DNA of 64,000 nucleotides from Deinococcus marmoris (GTDB lineage: Bacteria > Deinococcota > Deinococci > Deinococcales > Deinococcaceae), in assembly GCF_001949125.1 (NCBI RefSeq), contig NZ_MSTI01000091.1, positions 1 to 64,000 on the forward strand, read 5' to 3'. A program made the translations under genes and the position numbers. The notes beneath the pieces were generated by a model. That model was not told the origin of the DNA and made no database searches. It saw only the letters and a list, made by a program, of their open reading frames with translations. Position 1 is the first letter of the stretch, and every line of letters starts with the position of its first letter. Below are positions 40,252 through 48,907 of this stretch, one piece after another.

Positions 40252-41055
40252 ATGACGCAGCCTCAGAACTTGTTCGACACGGCCACCAATGACGAGTACA
40301 TGCCCAGCCGCCGGGTGCCGGATGCCGACGCCATCGTCGCGGCCTGGGTGCGGAAGAGCGCCGCCGTGCGGGAAACGTTTCCGCCCGTGCAACTGGCTTA
40401 CGGCACGGGCGAACACGAGCGGCTGGATGTCTTTGAACCTGAAGGTGAGGCGCGGGCCACCCTGATGTTCATCCACGGTGGGTACTGGCAGGCGTTTTAC
40501 AAGGAGACCTTTTCGTATCTGGCCCCGCCGCTGCTGGAGGCTGGAATTCGCGTGGCTGTCATGAGTTATGACCTGACGCCCGCCGTGACGCTGGCGCAGA
40601 TCACAGCTCAGGCACGGCAGGCCACGGCCTTTCTCGCCACCCAGTTTCCGGGACCGCTGATCGTGGCCGGGCACTCCGCCGGGGGGCATCTGGCCGCCAT
40701 GATCCACTCCACCGACTGGGCCGCAGAAGGCTTCCCGGACGTGAAATTGACCGGCGGCATCGGCATCAGCGGCCTGTACGATCTGGGGCCGCTGCGCCGC
40801 ACCGAGTTACAGCCTGTCTTACAACTCTCGGAGATTGAGGCGCGTGCGCTCAGCCCTGCTTTTCTCCATCCGACGAGTGCCAGCCCCTTTCTGGTTGCGG
40901 TGGGTGCGGACGAATCGGATTCGTTCGTGTGGCAATCCCGGCAACTCGCTGATGCCTGGCCGGGTGTGGCCAGTGGGGTGCGATTGTTACTGGGCCGCCA
41001 CCACTTCGACGCGCCGGAAGATTTGCTGGCGCTGGCGCTGGAACTTCTGAAATAG
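40252..41055 (+). CDS. Kynurenine formamidase-like alpha/beta hydrolase
   Basis: A 267-residue hydrolase. FIHGGYWQAFYKE carries the HGGXW oxyanion motif of arylformamidases. The nucleophile is in VAGHSAGGHLAAM, Asp in VAVGADESDSFVWQS, and His in LLGRHHFDAPEDL. Arylformamidase hydrolyses N-formylkynurenine in tryptophan breakdown; related esterases also have this pattern. No kynureninase or dioxygenase gene is near, so the reaction is a family-based proposal. The start ATG follows CAGGAGACCCCACCGC. A miniature element lies directly upstream and probably supplies the leader or promoter. Confidence 0.8.
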   Translation: MTQPQNLFDTATNDEYMPSRRVPDADAIVAAWVRKSAAVRETFPPVQLAYGTGEHERLDVFEPEGEARATLMFIHGGYWQAFYKETFSYLAPPLLEAGIRVAVMSYDLTPAVTLAQITAQARQATAFLATQFPGPLIVAGHSAGGHLAAMIHSTDWAAEGFPDVKLTGGIGISGLYDLGPLRRTELQPVLQLSEIEARALSPAFLHPTSASPFLVAVGADESDSFVWQSRQLADAWPGVASGVRLLLGRHHFDAPEDLLALALELLK

Positions 41056-41072
41056 AAACCCCTCATCAATGG

Positions 41073-41110
41073 TTCTGGTTGAACGGTGATGAAAATACCA
41101 GGAAACCCGA
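41073..41110 (+). repeat. Fragment of the repeat also seen at 52454-52520
   Basis: GGTTGAACGGTGATGAAAATACC and GGAAACCCGACTGG here correspond to GGTTGACCAGTGATGGAAGA and GGGAAACCCGAACGG in the repeat at 52454. The right-hand end is missing and another element begins at 41118, which suggests one repeat inserted in another. Confidence 0.4.
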
Positions 41111-41117
41111 CTGGAAC

Positions 41118-41558
41118 AATGGTTCGGACAGTTTTCAGCAGGTACGCTGCTAGCAGAACGGTGTTCTTCAACCGTTGCCCGAATTAAACTCAATCCGACA
41201 CCGACACCAATGGTTCGGACAGTTTTTGACGAAGATTTTTGCCTATCGGGCGAAAAGTGGCACTGGGACGGCGTTTCATCTCACCCCCTCCCAGCCTCCC
41301 CCATCAAAGGGGAGGAGCTAAAAACGCTGTGTTCATCGCATTTGAATCTCCGAATTTGAAAACTGTCCGAACCATTACACCGACACCTGGATTGATATTA
41401 TTTATTTGCCCTGCCAGACAGCCCTGTTGATCAATCGGAGACACATCACCTGAATACAGAGCATTCTGTGTCCAGCAGAGCCTTGGACGTCTCGCGACAC
41501 CCCACTTTTTCTCCTCTCCATCCAGCACGCGACGCCACCCAAAACTGTCCGAACCATT
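41118..41558 (+). repeat. Outer pair of the same 18-bp ends
   Basis: A second perfect pair, AATGGTTCGGACAGTTTT at 41118-41135 and its inverse at 41541-41558, encloses the 168-bp element. The 441-bp unit may be a longer related element into which the smaller one inserted, or two separate solo ends. It contains no gene. The stretch AACGGTGTTCTTCAACCGTT (41158-41177) is a hairpin. Confidence 0.5.
41209..41376 (+). mobile_element. MITE with 18-bp perfect ends and 11-bp flanking direct repeat
   Basis: AATGGTTCGGACAGTTTT (41209-41226) is exactly repeated in inverse orientation at 41359-41376. The element is 168 bp and has no coding capacity. It is flanked on both sides by ACACCGACACC (41198-41208 and 41377-41387), which looks like an 11-bp target-site duplication, a length seen with IS4-type transposases. 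The inside contains a GC-rich segment with CCCCCTCCCAGCCTCCCCC and AAAGGGGAGGAG. Confidence 0.75.
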
Positions 41559-41674
41559 GCTGGAAGGCGAAGGGAAAACGGTGACGGAGAGGAGACGACG
41601 TAACGGATAAGCCGGAATCCGTGCGAAGGAACGACGGGCCTGCGTGCCTGACCTCTCCAGCACGGCGGGTTGTC

Positions 41675-41680
41675 TATGAT
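41675..41680 (+). promoter_or_regulatory. -10-like hexamer before the MFS gene
   Basis: TATGAT lies seven bases before ATG 41688, the leaderless layout. This favours the 41688 start over in-frame ATGs at 41676 and 41679. Confidence 0.4.
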
Positions 41681-41687
41681 GCGCGGC

Positions 41688-42920
41688 ATGCCAGATGCCG
41701 CCGCCCCAAACGCCTCACCTCGCCCCTGGACAGCCCTTACGTGGCTGGCAGGCGCGGTGGTGTTCGCCATGGCACCGTGGTTTTCGGCCGCCGCCGTGCT
41801 TCCTCAACTGCGCGTCGTCTGGACGCTCAGCGAGACCGACGCCGCGTGGCTGACGCTGGCCGTCCAGTTGGGTTTCGTTCTGGGTGCGGTCCTCAGCGCG
41901 GTTCTCAACCTCCCTGACCGGGTCTCGCCCCGGCATCTGATTCTGATCGGGGCACTTCTGGCGGCAGGGGCCAATCTGGGCATGCTGCTGGCGCACGGCC
42001 CAGCCCAGGCCATTTTCCTGCGCGCCCTGACGGGAGCGGCCCTGGCACTGGTGTACCCCCCGGCGCTCAAGGCCATGGCCACCTGGTTCCGCACAGGGCG
42101 CGGTGTGGCGCTGGGCATCATGGTTGGTGCCCTGACTCTCGCTGCTGCACTGCCGCATCTGGTCAACGGCCTGGGTGGAGCCAACTGGCAGGCGGTGATT
42201 GCCGTCACCAGTCTGCTGGCTGCGCTGGGCGGTCTGATGGCCATGCAGGTCAGGAACGGTCCTCATCAGTATCCGCCTGCCGTTTTACGTCCCGCTCAGG
42301 CCTGGCGCATCCTGACCGGGCGTGCCATGGGCCTCACCACCCTGGGATATCTGGGACATATGTGGGAGCTGTACGCCATGTGGGCCTGGTTCGCCGTGTT
42401 CTTTACCCGGCTGCTCTCGGAGCGCAACCTGCCTGATCCGGGTCAGGGAGCAGCCTATGCCACCTTTGCAGTGGTTGGTGTGGGGGCAATCGGCTGTTAT
42501 GTCGGTGGGGTGCTGGGAGACCGCTGGGGCCGGACACGCCTCACGGCGCTGGCCATGTTCCTGTCTGGCGGCTGTGCCCTGACGCTGGCCCTCGCCGTGC
42601 TGATGAACGGATCTCCGGCTGTGGTGCTGGTTCTGAGTCTGCTGTGGGGGTTCTGGATCATTGCCGACTCCGCCCAGTTTTCAACCATCGTGAGCGAAAT
42701 CGCCGACCCTGCTTACGTGGGCACGGCGTTGACTATGCAACTGGCACTGGGCTTTACCCTGACAGCCGGAAGCATTGCGCTGGTTCCGCTCCTGGTCCGC
42801 AGCAGCGGCTGGGCACTCGCCTTCATGGTGCTTGCGGTAGGGCCGCTCCTTGGGGCTGTGGCCATGCGCCGACTTGCGCGTCTGCCCGAGGCTGCCCAGA
42901 TCGCTGGGGGCCGTGGCTGA
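41688..42920 (+). CDS. MFS transporter
   Basis: A 410-residue membrane protein with about twelve hydrophobic segments in two halves. The MFS motif between segments 2 and 3 reads NLPDRVSPRHLI and its counterpart in the second half GVLGDRWGRTRLTALA. FTRLLSERNL and PPALKAMATWF give the loops of the cyanate/nitrate-type permease group. Substrate unknown. The start ATG at 41688 follows a TATGAT -10-like hexamer by seven bases. It lies in an area full of repeats and is followed by interleaved inverted repeats, not by a typical terminator. Confidence 0.85.
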   Translation: MPDAAAPNASPRPWTALTWLAGAVVFAMAPWFSAAAVLPQLRVVWTLSETDAAWLTLAVQLGFVLGAVLSAVLNLPDRVSPRHLILIGALLAAGANLGMLLAHGPAQAIFLRALTGAALALVYPPALKAMATWFRTGRGVALGIMVGALTLAAALPHLVNGLGGANWQAVIAVTSLLAALGGLMAMQVRNGPHQYPPAVLRPAQAWRILTGRAMGLTTLGYLGHMWELYAMWAWFAVFFTRLLSERNLPDPGQGAAYATFAVVGVGAIGCYVGGVLGDRWGRTRLTALAMFLSGGCALTLALAVLMNGSPAVVLVLSLLWGFWIIADSAQFSTIVSEIADPAYVGTALTMQLALGFTLTAGSIALVPLLVRSSGWALAFMVLAVGPLLGAVAMRRLARLPEAAQIAGGRG

Positions 42921-42921
42921 C

Positions 42922-43000
42922 CCGGACAGAGGGGTTTTGACACCGTCGTACTGATCTGTCCGGCACTGTTCATTGTGGACACGCACTTCCGGGTGTCAAA
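42922..43000 (+). promoter_or_regulatory. Two interleaved inverted repeats after the MFS gene
   Basis: CCGGACAG (42922-42929) pairs with CTGTCCGG (42956-42963), and TTTGACACC (42936-42944) pairs with GGTGTCAAA (42992-43000). Each is perfect and they cross, the topology of an H-type pseudoknot. They start two bases after the MFS stop and lie 180 bp before the alcohol dehydrogenase gene. A structured 3' or 5' RNA, or two overlapping operators, are possible. Confidence 0.35.
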
Positions 43001-43177
43001 GCGCTCAATGAATGAACCTAGAGACTGAAGTACGCGCGCAGCTCGCCTCGCCATTCGCCTCAGAACGGCGGTGCAAACCCACAGTATGGTGTGTGCCTGG
43101 TCTTTCCGTCCGCCCTGTACCCTTACCGTCTGCACCCACACCGCCTGCGCCCATCCGTTTTACCAGGAGTTCTCCCC

Positions 43178-44239
43178 ATGCCCACTGTCAATGCTTACGC
43201 CGCCCAGAACGCCACCACCCCCCTCGCCCCCTTTCAGATTGAGCGGCGTGACCTGCGCCCAGACGACGTTCAAATCGAGATCCTGTTCAGTGGAGTCTGT
43301 CACTCGGACATTCATCAGGCCCGTAGCGAGTGGGGGCCGGGCCTGTACCCGATGGTGCCCGGCCATGAGATCGTGGGCCGCGTCACGGCGGTGGGCGGGC
43401 AGGTCCAGGGCTTCAAGCCGGGCGACCTGGCCGGGGTGGGGGTGCTGATCGACAGTTGCCAGGACTGTCCGAGCTGCGCCGAGGGCCTGGAGCAGTACTG
43501 CGAGAACGGGCACACCACCACCTACAACTCCCGTGAGCGGGACAGCGGCAATCTGACCTTCGGCGGATATTCGAGTTCTATCGTGGTGCGCGAGGAATTC
43601 GTCCTCCGTGTCCCGGAGTCGCTGGACCTCAAGGCGGTAGCCCCGCTGCTGTGCGCGGGCATCACCATGTATTCGCCGCTCAGGCACTGGAAGATCGGTC
43701 CGGGCCACCGCGTCGCCATCGTGGGGTTGGGCGGCCTGGGACACATGGGCATCAAACTGGCCGCCGCGCTGGGGGCCGAGGTCACACTCTTCACGACTTC
43801 CCAGAGCAAGGCCGACGACGCCGTGCGGCTGGGTGCCCACCACGTGATCATCAGCAGCGACCCTGAAGCCATGAAGGCGGCGCGTGCCAGCTTCGACTTC
43901 ATCCTGAGTACGGTGCCGACCAGCCACGATCTCGCGCCGTATCTCAAGACCCTCAAGCTCGGCGGGCAACTGGTCATCGTCGGAGCTATCGATCCGGTAG
44001 GCGTCCACGGCGGCCTGCTGATCTCGCACCGCCGCAGCGTCTCAGGCAGCAACATCGGCGGACTCGCCGAGACCCAGGAGATGCTCGACTTCTGCGCCGA
44101 ACACGGCATCGTGGCCGATATCGAGCTGATCGACATGCAGGATATCAACGCCGCCTATGACCGGATGGTCCGCAACGACGTGAAATACCGCTTCGTGATC
44201 GACATGGCTTCGCTGGGGCGTGAGGCTGCGGCGGACTGA
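43178..44239 (+). CDS. Zinc-dependent alcohol dehydrogenase (YahK/CAD type)
   Basis: A 353-residue MDR enzyme. Catalytic zinc site: FSGVCHSDIH and VPGHEIVGRV. Structural zinc site: DSCQDCPSCAEGLEQYC. Cofactor motif: VGLGGLGHMGIKLAAALG. The segment YNSRERDSGNLTFGGYSSSIVV and the C-terminal VKYRFVIDM belong to the cinnamyl alcohol dehydrogenase/YahK group, which reduces many aldehydes with NADPH. It starts at the ATG preceded by CCAGGAGTTCTCCCC; earlier in-frame starts run through the upstream spacer. It ends right beside a repeat copy and has no linked genes, so the physiological aldehyde is unknown. Confidence 0.92.
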   Translation: MPTVNAYAAQNATTPLAPFQIERRDLRPDDVQIEILFSGVCHSDIHQARSEWGPGLYPMVPGHEIVGRVTAVGGQVQGFKPGDLAGVGVLIDSCQDCPSCAEGLEQYCENGHTTTYNSRERDSGNLTFGGYSSSIVVREEFVLRVPESLDLKAVAPLLCAGITMYSPLRHWKIGPGHRVAIVGLGGLGHMGIKLAAALGAEVTLFTTSQSKADDAVRLGAHHVIISSDPEAMKAARASFDFILSTVPTSHDLAPYLKTLKLGGQLVIVGAIDPVGVHGGLLISHRRSVSGSNIGGLAETQEMLDFCAEHGIVADIELIDMQDINAAYDRMVRNDVKYRFVIDMASLGREAAAD

Positions 44240-44249
44240 AACAAACATC

Positions 44250-44369
44250 GCTTGAGAGGTGTCGGAAGCATCAAAGAAATCCGAACGGGCGTCCAGGCAT
44301 CCTCTCTTTGAACTGTGCCAGGCATGGGCACTGTTCCGATCTCTGCCGCGTTGGAGACGGAATCCGTAT
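44250..44369 (-). repeat. TACGG-family repeat, inverted and internally deleted
   Basis: Read on the minus strand this copy begins ATACGGATTCCGT (44369 downward) and contains GCGGCAGAGATCGG, GCCCATGCCTGGCAC, GAGGATGCCTGGACGCCCGTTCGGATTTC, in the same order as the 17343 copy. The hairpin near the other end is degenerate and that end lacks a clear terminal repeat. It begins within some 10-30 bp of the alcohol dehydrogenase stop codon. Confidence 0.65.
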
Positions 44370-44952
44370 GGCCCAGGAGGCGAGGGCAGCCGGGAACATC
44401 TGGCGGCAACACTGAAGTATTGAAAATCGGAGCCATCATCGGCGCGATACGGTCTTCTATTGCTGGAGGACCGCAGGATTGCCTGCCCTGGCCGGATACC
44501 TGCGTCACCATCCACTGGCCGTGCTGAACTGCCTGGATATCGGCCCTGGTTGAGACAGGAGCCGGATCGGTCCCGTCCAGATACAGCATCGCGGCCCCAC
44601 GCCAGTACCAGATCCAGTACCAGATGGAGTACAGTGACGACGCTGCTCCCCACGAGCAGCCTCCGCAGGAACCGAGGGAAGTCCGGTCACGCCCCCCCAC
44701 AAAGGGGGCTTCAGTCCGGCACAGTCGCGCTACGGTACCCAGTCCGAACGCTCGCCTCGCGGAGTCCCATTCTCGTGTCTGCTCCCGCGTCAGGGGCCAA
44801 GGATAACCACCGTGCCGAACTAGTTGTCTTATTGCCGTATTTGCCGCCCCACGAAGGGCTGCGCGAATACGTCTTTTTTTGTTTCCACCTATTGAACCCG
44901 CGCTGAGTTCCGCCGCACGGGTGGCCCTGTCCTGTCTTTTTGCCGAGGTTTT
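44370..44952. other. 583-bp stretch without a recognisable gene
   Basis: No frame on either strand here matches a protein family I know. It contains a tandem 12-bp repeat CCAGTACCAGAT (44602-44613 and 44614-44625) and a short GC hairpin GCCCCCC...AGGGGGC around 44690-44708. Long open frames cross it on the minus strand but merge into the antisense of the flanking genes. It may be decayed accessory DNA. No NrdR box was found before the nrd genes. Confidence 0.4.
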
Positions 44953-45396
44953 ATGACCCACTCTCCCGCGCTGGATGTTGCGAACCTTCCGCCTCGTCCT
45001 CACACTGCCGAGACCCGCGTCACGCATGTGGTCTTTCCCGGCGACACCAACCACCACGGCACGCTGTTCGGCGGCGAGGCCCTGTCGTTCATGGACAGCG
45101 CCGCCTTTATCGCCGCCACGCGCTACTGCCGCCGCAAGGTGGTCACGCGGCATCTGGACGCGATGGAATTTTCGCGGCCCATTCCGCAGGGCAGTCTGGT
45201 TGAACTCGTCGCCCGCGTCATCAAAACGGGGCGCAGCAGCATGACCGTGCTGGTGGAACTGTTCATTGAGCAGATGTACAGCGATCAGCGCGAGCTGGGC
45301 TGCACCGGAACCTTCGTGCTGGTGGCGATTGGCGACGACGGTCAGCCCACGCCGGTTCCTAACCTGAATGGTGATGGCCCTCGGCTGGAAGGCTGA
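44953..45396 (+). CDS. Acyl-CoA thioesterase (hotdog fold)
   Basis: A 147-residue hotdog-fold protein of the YciA/ACOT type. It has THVVFPGDTNHHGTLFGGEALSFMDSAAFIAATRYCRRKVVT, where the Asn/His-Gly-x-Phe-Gly-Gly region and the following Asp form the active site, then MEFSRPIPQGSLVELVARV. It hydrolyses acyl-CoA to free acid and CoA. Its TGA stop shares one base with the nrdI ATG, so it is co-translated with the ribonucleotide reductase genes, an unexpected pairing. A GAGG site precedes the start. Confidence 0.88.
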   Translation: MTHSPALDVANLPPRPHTAETRVTHVVFPGDTNHHGTLFGGEALSFMDSAAFIAATRYCRRKVVTRHLDAMEFSRPIPQGSLVELVARVIKTGRSSMTVLVELFIEQMYSDQRELGCTGTFVLVAIGDDGQPTPVPNLNGDGPRLEG

Positions 45397-45761
45397 TGCT
45401 GCTGGCCTACGACTCGTTAACCGGCAACGTGCGGCGGCTGGCGCGGGAACTGGCCGGGCACCTGGGCGCAGAAGCGGTGGACGTGCGCTCACATTCTCCC
45501 AGCCGCGAATACCTGCTGCTGACCTACACCTTTGGCACGGGGCAGGTGCCGGATAGCACGCGCCATTTTCTGGATCAGCACGGCCACCTGCTGCGCGGCG
45601 TGGTCTCCAGCGGCTCGTACCACTGGGGCCAGAATTTTGCGCGGGCGGCGGACGTGATCGCGGCGCGCTACGCCGTCCCCATCGTCGCCAAGATCAACAA
45701 GGGCGGCACCGCCGCAGACCGTGTGCGCGTGCTGGCGTGGCTGGAGGAGCGCAGTGTTTAA
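45396..45761 (+). CDS. nrdI: NrdI flavodoxin
   Basis: A 121-residue flavodoxin-like protein: AYDSLTGNVRRLAREL near the start (FMN phosphate loop), LLTYTFGTGQVPDSTRHFL, and SSGSYHWGQNFARAADVIAARYAVPIV. NrdI delivers the oxidant that assembles the dimanganese-tyrosyl cofactor of NrdF. Its gene comes directly before nrdE in the same transcript, 14 bp away. Confidence 0.95.
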   Translation: MLLAYDSLTGNVRRLARELAGHLGAEAVDVRSHSPSREYLLLTYTFGTGQVPDSTRHFLDQHGHLLRGVVSSGSYHWGQNFARAADVIAARYAVPIVAKINKGGTAADRVRVLAWLEERSV

Positions 45762-45775
45762 TTTAAGGGAGAAGT

Positions 45776-47863
45776 ATGGAACGCTGGATTGAACTGAACA
45801 ACAAGGTGCTGGCTGGAACGCTGGTGCAGCCACAACACGATCTGGAAGCCCTTCAGGCGTACTTTCAGGAGAAGGTCAACCCCAACACGGTCTTCTTCCA
45901 CAACCTGCGCGAGAAGGTGCGTTACCTGACCGAGCAGGGCGTCTGGGACGCGGGGCTTTTTGAGCGCTACACGCCAGACGAGGTGCAGTCCGTCTTTGAA
46001 CGCGCCTACAGCTATAAATTTCGCTTCCAGTCCTTCATGGGCGCGTACAAGTTCTACAACGAGTACGCCACCATGACCCCGGACCGCACCCGCTGGCTGG
46101 AGCGCTACGAGGACCGCCTGAGCATCACCGCCCTGTCGCGCTCGGAAACGGTTGAGGAGGCGCTGGAGCTGGTGCATCATCTGGTCAACCAGACCTTCAC
46201 CCCCGCCACGCCCACGCTGATGAATTCCGGCAAGGCGAATACGGGCCGTCTGGTTTCCTGTTTCCTTTTGCAGGACTGCACCGACAATCTGGATTCCATT
46301 ACCAAAACTCTTTCTTTCGTGGCCGAACTGAGCAAGGGTGGCGGCGGGATAGGCGTGGAGGTCAGCAACCTGCGGGCGCGGGGTGAGAGCCTGCGCGGCA
46401 TCCAGAACGTCACCAAGGGCGTGATGGGGGTTGCCAAGATGCTGGACAACATGCTCAGGTACGCCGATCAGGCCGGACAGCGCCCCGGTGCGGGGGCCAT
46501 TTACCTGAGCGTGATGCACGCCGACTTTCTGGACACCCTGGGGGCCAAGAAAATCGCCACCGACGAGGACGCCAGACTGAAGACCCTCAGCGTGGGGGCC
46601 ACCATTCCCGACATCTTTATTGAAAAGGTGCGTGCGGGCGAGGACATTTACCAGTTCTTCCCCCATTCGCTGTGGCAGGAAACCGGGCGCGAGTTCACCG
46701 ACATTGACTGGACAGCGGAATACGACGCGCTGGCCGACAACCCACGCATCCGCAAGAAGCGCGTCTCGGCCCGCCGGATTCTGGAAGAAATTGCTGTCAC
46801 GCAAGGGGAGAGCGGCTACCCCTACCTGCTGTTTGAGGGCCACGCCAACCGCGCCAACCCGATTCCCAACGTCGGCACCATCAAGATGAGCAACCTCTGC
46901 TCCGAGATCCTGCAACCCACCACGCCCAGTTATTTCCACGCCTACGGGCAGGAAAGTAAGGACCGCATCGGGCTGGACGTGTCGTGCAATCTGGCGTCGC
47001 TGGTGATTGAGCAGACGATGGGCAGCCGCGATCTTGGCCGCGTGGTGGGCGCTGCCGTGCGGATGCTGGACAACGTCGCGCAGTCCACCCACATCACCGA
47101 GGTTCCCGCCGTGCGCCGCGCCAACGAGGAAATGCGCTCTATCGGTCTGGGCGCGATGGGCCTGCATTCCTTCCTGGCGGGCAAGGAGCTGATTTACGGC
47201 TCTCCCGAGGCGCTGGAATTTGTGGACGTGTTCTTCGCCGCCGTGCATTACCACGCCCGCAAAGCGAGTATGGAAATCGCGCGGGACACGGGCTTCGTCT
47301 TCGGGGGCTTCCAGGGCAGCCGTTACCAGTCTGGCGAACACTTCGCGCAGTATCTGGACCGGGACTTTGCGCCAAAAATGCCCGAAGTCGCGGCCCTTTT
47401 TGACGGTCACGCCCTGCCCACCCGCGCCGACTGGGAGCAGCTTGTGGCCGATATCAAGCAGCACGGTCTGGCCCACTCCTTCGTGATGGCCGTCGCCCCC
47501 ACCGGGAGCATCAGCTACGTGTCTCACGCCAGCGCCAGCATCATGCCGATCACCGAAAAGGTGGAGACGCGCACCAGCAACAAGGCGCGGACCATCTACC
47601 CCATGCCGCACCTGAGCGCCGAGACCGAGTGGTACTACGAGGAAGCTTACGACATGGACCAGCGCCGCGTGCTGGACACCGTGGCCGCCGCGCAACGCCA
47701 TGTAGATCAGGGCATTTCCTGCACGCTGTTCATCCCTGCCAGCGCCACCACCCGCACCCTGCAGGCGTATTACCTGTATGCCTACCGCCTGGGCATCAAA
47801 ACCCTGTACTACACGCGCCTGCGCAAGTCCAGCCTGCAAGAGTGCCTGAGCTGCGTGGTCTGA
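45776..47863 (+). CDS. nrdE: Class Ib ribonucleoside-diphosphate reductase alpha subunit
   Basis: The 695-residue protein is a complete class Ib large subunit. The redox cysteines are in GRLVSCFLLQDC and LDVSCNLASLV, the radical cysteine in MSNLCSEIL, and the substrate-site stretch is SKGGGGIGVEVSNLRARGESLRG. SATTRTLQAYYLYAYRLGIKTLYYTRLRKS follows, and the protein ends ECLSCVV, the C-terminal shuttle pair. The usual N-terminal ATP-cone is absent, as expected for class Ib. Length and uninterrupted motifs show no intein. The start ATG has AGGGAGAAGT before it. Confidence 0.97.
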   Translation: MERWIELNNKVLAGTLVQPQHDLEALQAYFQEKVNPNTVFFHNLREKVRYLTEQGVWDAGLFERYTPDEVQSVFERAYSYKFRFQSFMGAYKFYNEYATMTPDRTRWLERYEDRLSITALSRSETVEEALELVHHLVNQTFTPATPTLMNSGKANTGRLVSCFLLQDCTDNLDSITKTLSFVAELSKGGGGIGVEVSNLRARGESLRGIQNVTKGVMGVAKMLDNMLRYADQAGQRPGAGAIYLSVMHADFLDTLGAKKIATDEDARLKTLSVGATIPDIFIEKVRAGEDIYQFFPHSLWQETGREFTDIDWTAEYDALADNPRIRKKRVSARRILEEIAVTQGESGYPYLLFEGHANRANPIPNVGTIKMSNLCSEILQPTTPSYFHAYGQESKDRIGLDVSCNLASLVIEQTMGSRDLGRVVGAAVRMLDNVAQSTHITEVPAVRRANEEMRSIGLGAMGLHSFLAGKELIYGSPEALEFVDVFFAAVHYHARKASMEIARDTGFVFGGFQGSRYQSGEHFAQYLDRDFAPKMPEVAALFDGHALPTRADWEQLVADIKQHGLAHSFVMAVAPTGSISYVSHASASIMPITEKVETRTSNKARTIYPMPHLSAETEWYYEEAYDMDQRRVLDTVAAAQRHVDQGISCTLFIPASATTRTLQAYYLYAYRLGIKTLYYTRLRKSSLQECLSCVV

Positions 47864-47872
47864 GGAGTTTCT

Positions 47873-48907
47873 ATGTCATCCCAACCCTTTTCCGCCACCA
47901 ACTGGTCCGATCCCGAGGACAGCTTCTCGGCCACCTTCTACGAGAAATACACCTCTCAGTTGTGGTTTCCCGAAGAAATCCCACTGAGCAACGACGCACT
48001 GGTCTGGAAGACCCTGAGTGACGCCGAACGCTGGACCTACATCCACGCCTCGGCAGGTCTGAACGCGCTGGATACCTTGCAGGGCGAGGTGGGAATGCCT
48101 GCCCTGCGTGGTCTGGTGTACGGACACATCCGCAAAGCGACGCTGCAATTTCAGGGCATGATGGAAGATATCCATGCCCGCAGCTACAGCATGATGAACA
48201 AGACCTTCCTCACCACCACCGAGGAACGCGAGGTCTTTGAATGGGTGCGGACCCAGCCCCACCTACAATTTAAGATCGCCTTTATCCAGGGCATTTTCCA
48301 CGATCCCGACGTGTCCACGCTGGGCCTGTGGAAGAAGATGGTGGTGTCGTGCATGCTGGAAACGTCGCTGTTTTACAGTGGGTTCTTCTATCCGCTGTAT
48401 CTGGCGGGGCAGGGCCGCATGGTTTCGGCAGGCGAGATTTTCAACCTGATTATTCTGGATGAGGCATTGCACGGCGTGTACGTGGCGTTGCTGGCCCAGG
48501 AGCAGTTCAACCTGATGTCGGCAGCCGAGCAGGCATATGCGCGGGCGTGGTACGCCGAGACGCTGCAAACGCTCTATAAAAACGAGCTGGCCTACACCGA
48601 AGTCCTGTATGCAGACCTGGGGCTGGCCGGGGATGTCAAGCGTTTCATCCGCTTCAACTTCAACGTGCTGGCCGACAATCTGGACCTGGAGCGTACCTTC
48701 CCCGACGAGGAGATCAACCCCGTGGTCCAGAATGGCATTCAGGGGCGCGGCACCACCCACGATTTTTTCAGCGCCAAGGGCAGCAGCTACAGCAAGATGA
48801 CCACCGAGGCGATCACCGACGCGGACATTGACGCGCTGTGGTCCGGCCATTTTCCTGATTTGAGCCGCCCCGATCTTCAGCCGACTGTGCGGGTCAGCCA
48901 TGACTGA
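47873..48907 (+). CDS. nrdF: Class Ib ribonucleotide reductase beta subunit
   Basis: A 344-residue NrdF. Metal and radical residues are in SAGLNALDTLQGEVGMP, MMEDIHARSYSMM (Glu-x-x-His and the radical Tyr), and the second Glu/His set in EIFNLIILDEALHGVYVALLAQE. It houses the manganese or iron tyrosyl centre. The GAGGAG site before ATG is strong. The last eight bases overlap the nrdH-like start. Confidence 0.97.
   Translation: MSSQPFSATNWSDPEDSFSATFYEKYTSQLWFPEEIPLSNDALVWKTLSDAERWTYIHASAGLNALDTLQGEVGMPALRGLVYGHIRKATLQFQGMMEDIHARSYSMMNKTFLTTTEEREVFEWVRTQPHLQFKIAFIQGIFHDPDVSTLGLWKKMVVSCMLETSLFYSGFFYPLYLAGQGRMVSAGEIFNLIILDEALHGVYVALLAQEQFNLMSAAEQAYARAWYAETLQTLYKNELAYTEVLYADLGLAGDVKRFIRFNFNVLADNLDLERTFPDEEINPVVQNGIQGRGTTHDFFSAKGSSYSKMTTEAITDADIDALWSGHFPDLSRPDLQPTVRVSHD

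Noticed and set aside
44155..45492. 445-residue minus-strand frame spanning the 44.4-44.9 kb gap
   Set aside because: It runs antisense into the thioesterase and alcohol dehydrogenase genes and through a repeat copy. The part inside the gap has no recognisable motif, so it is described only as gene-less.
45758..47839. 693-residue minus-strand frame
   Set aside because: Exact antisense of nrdE; long only because of codon bias.
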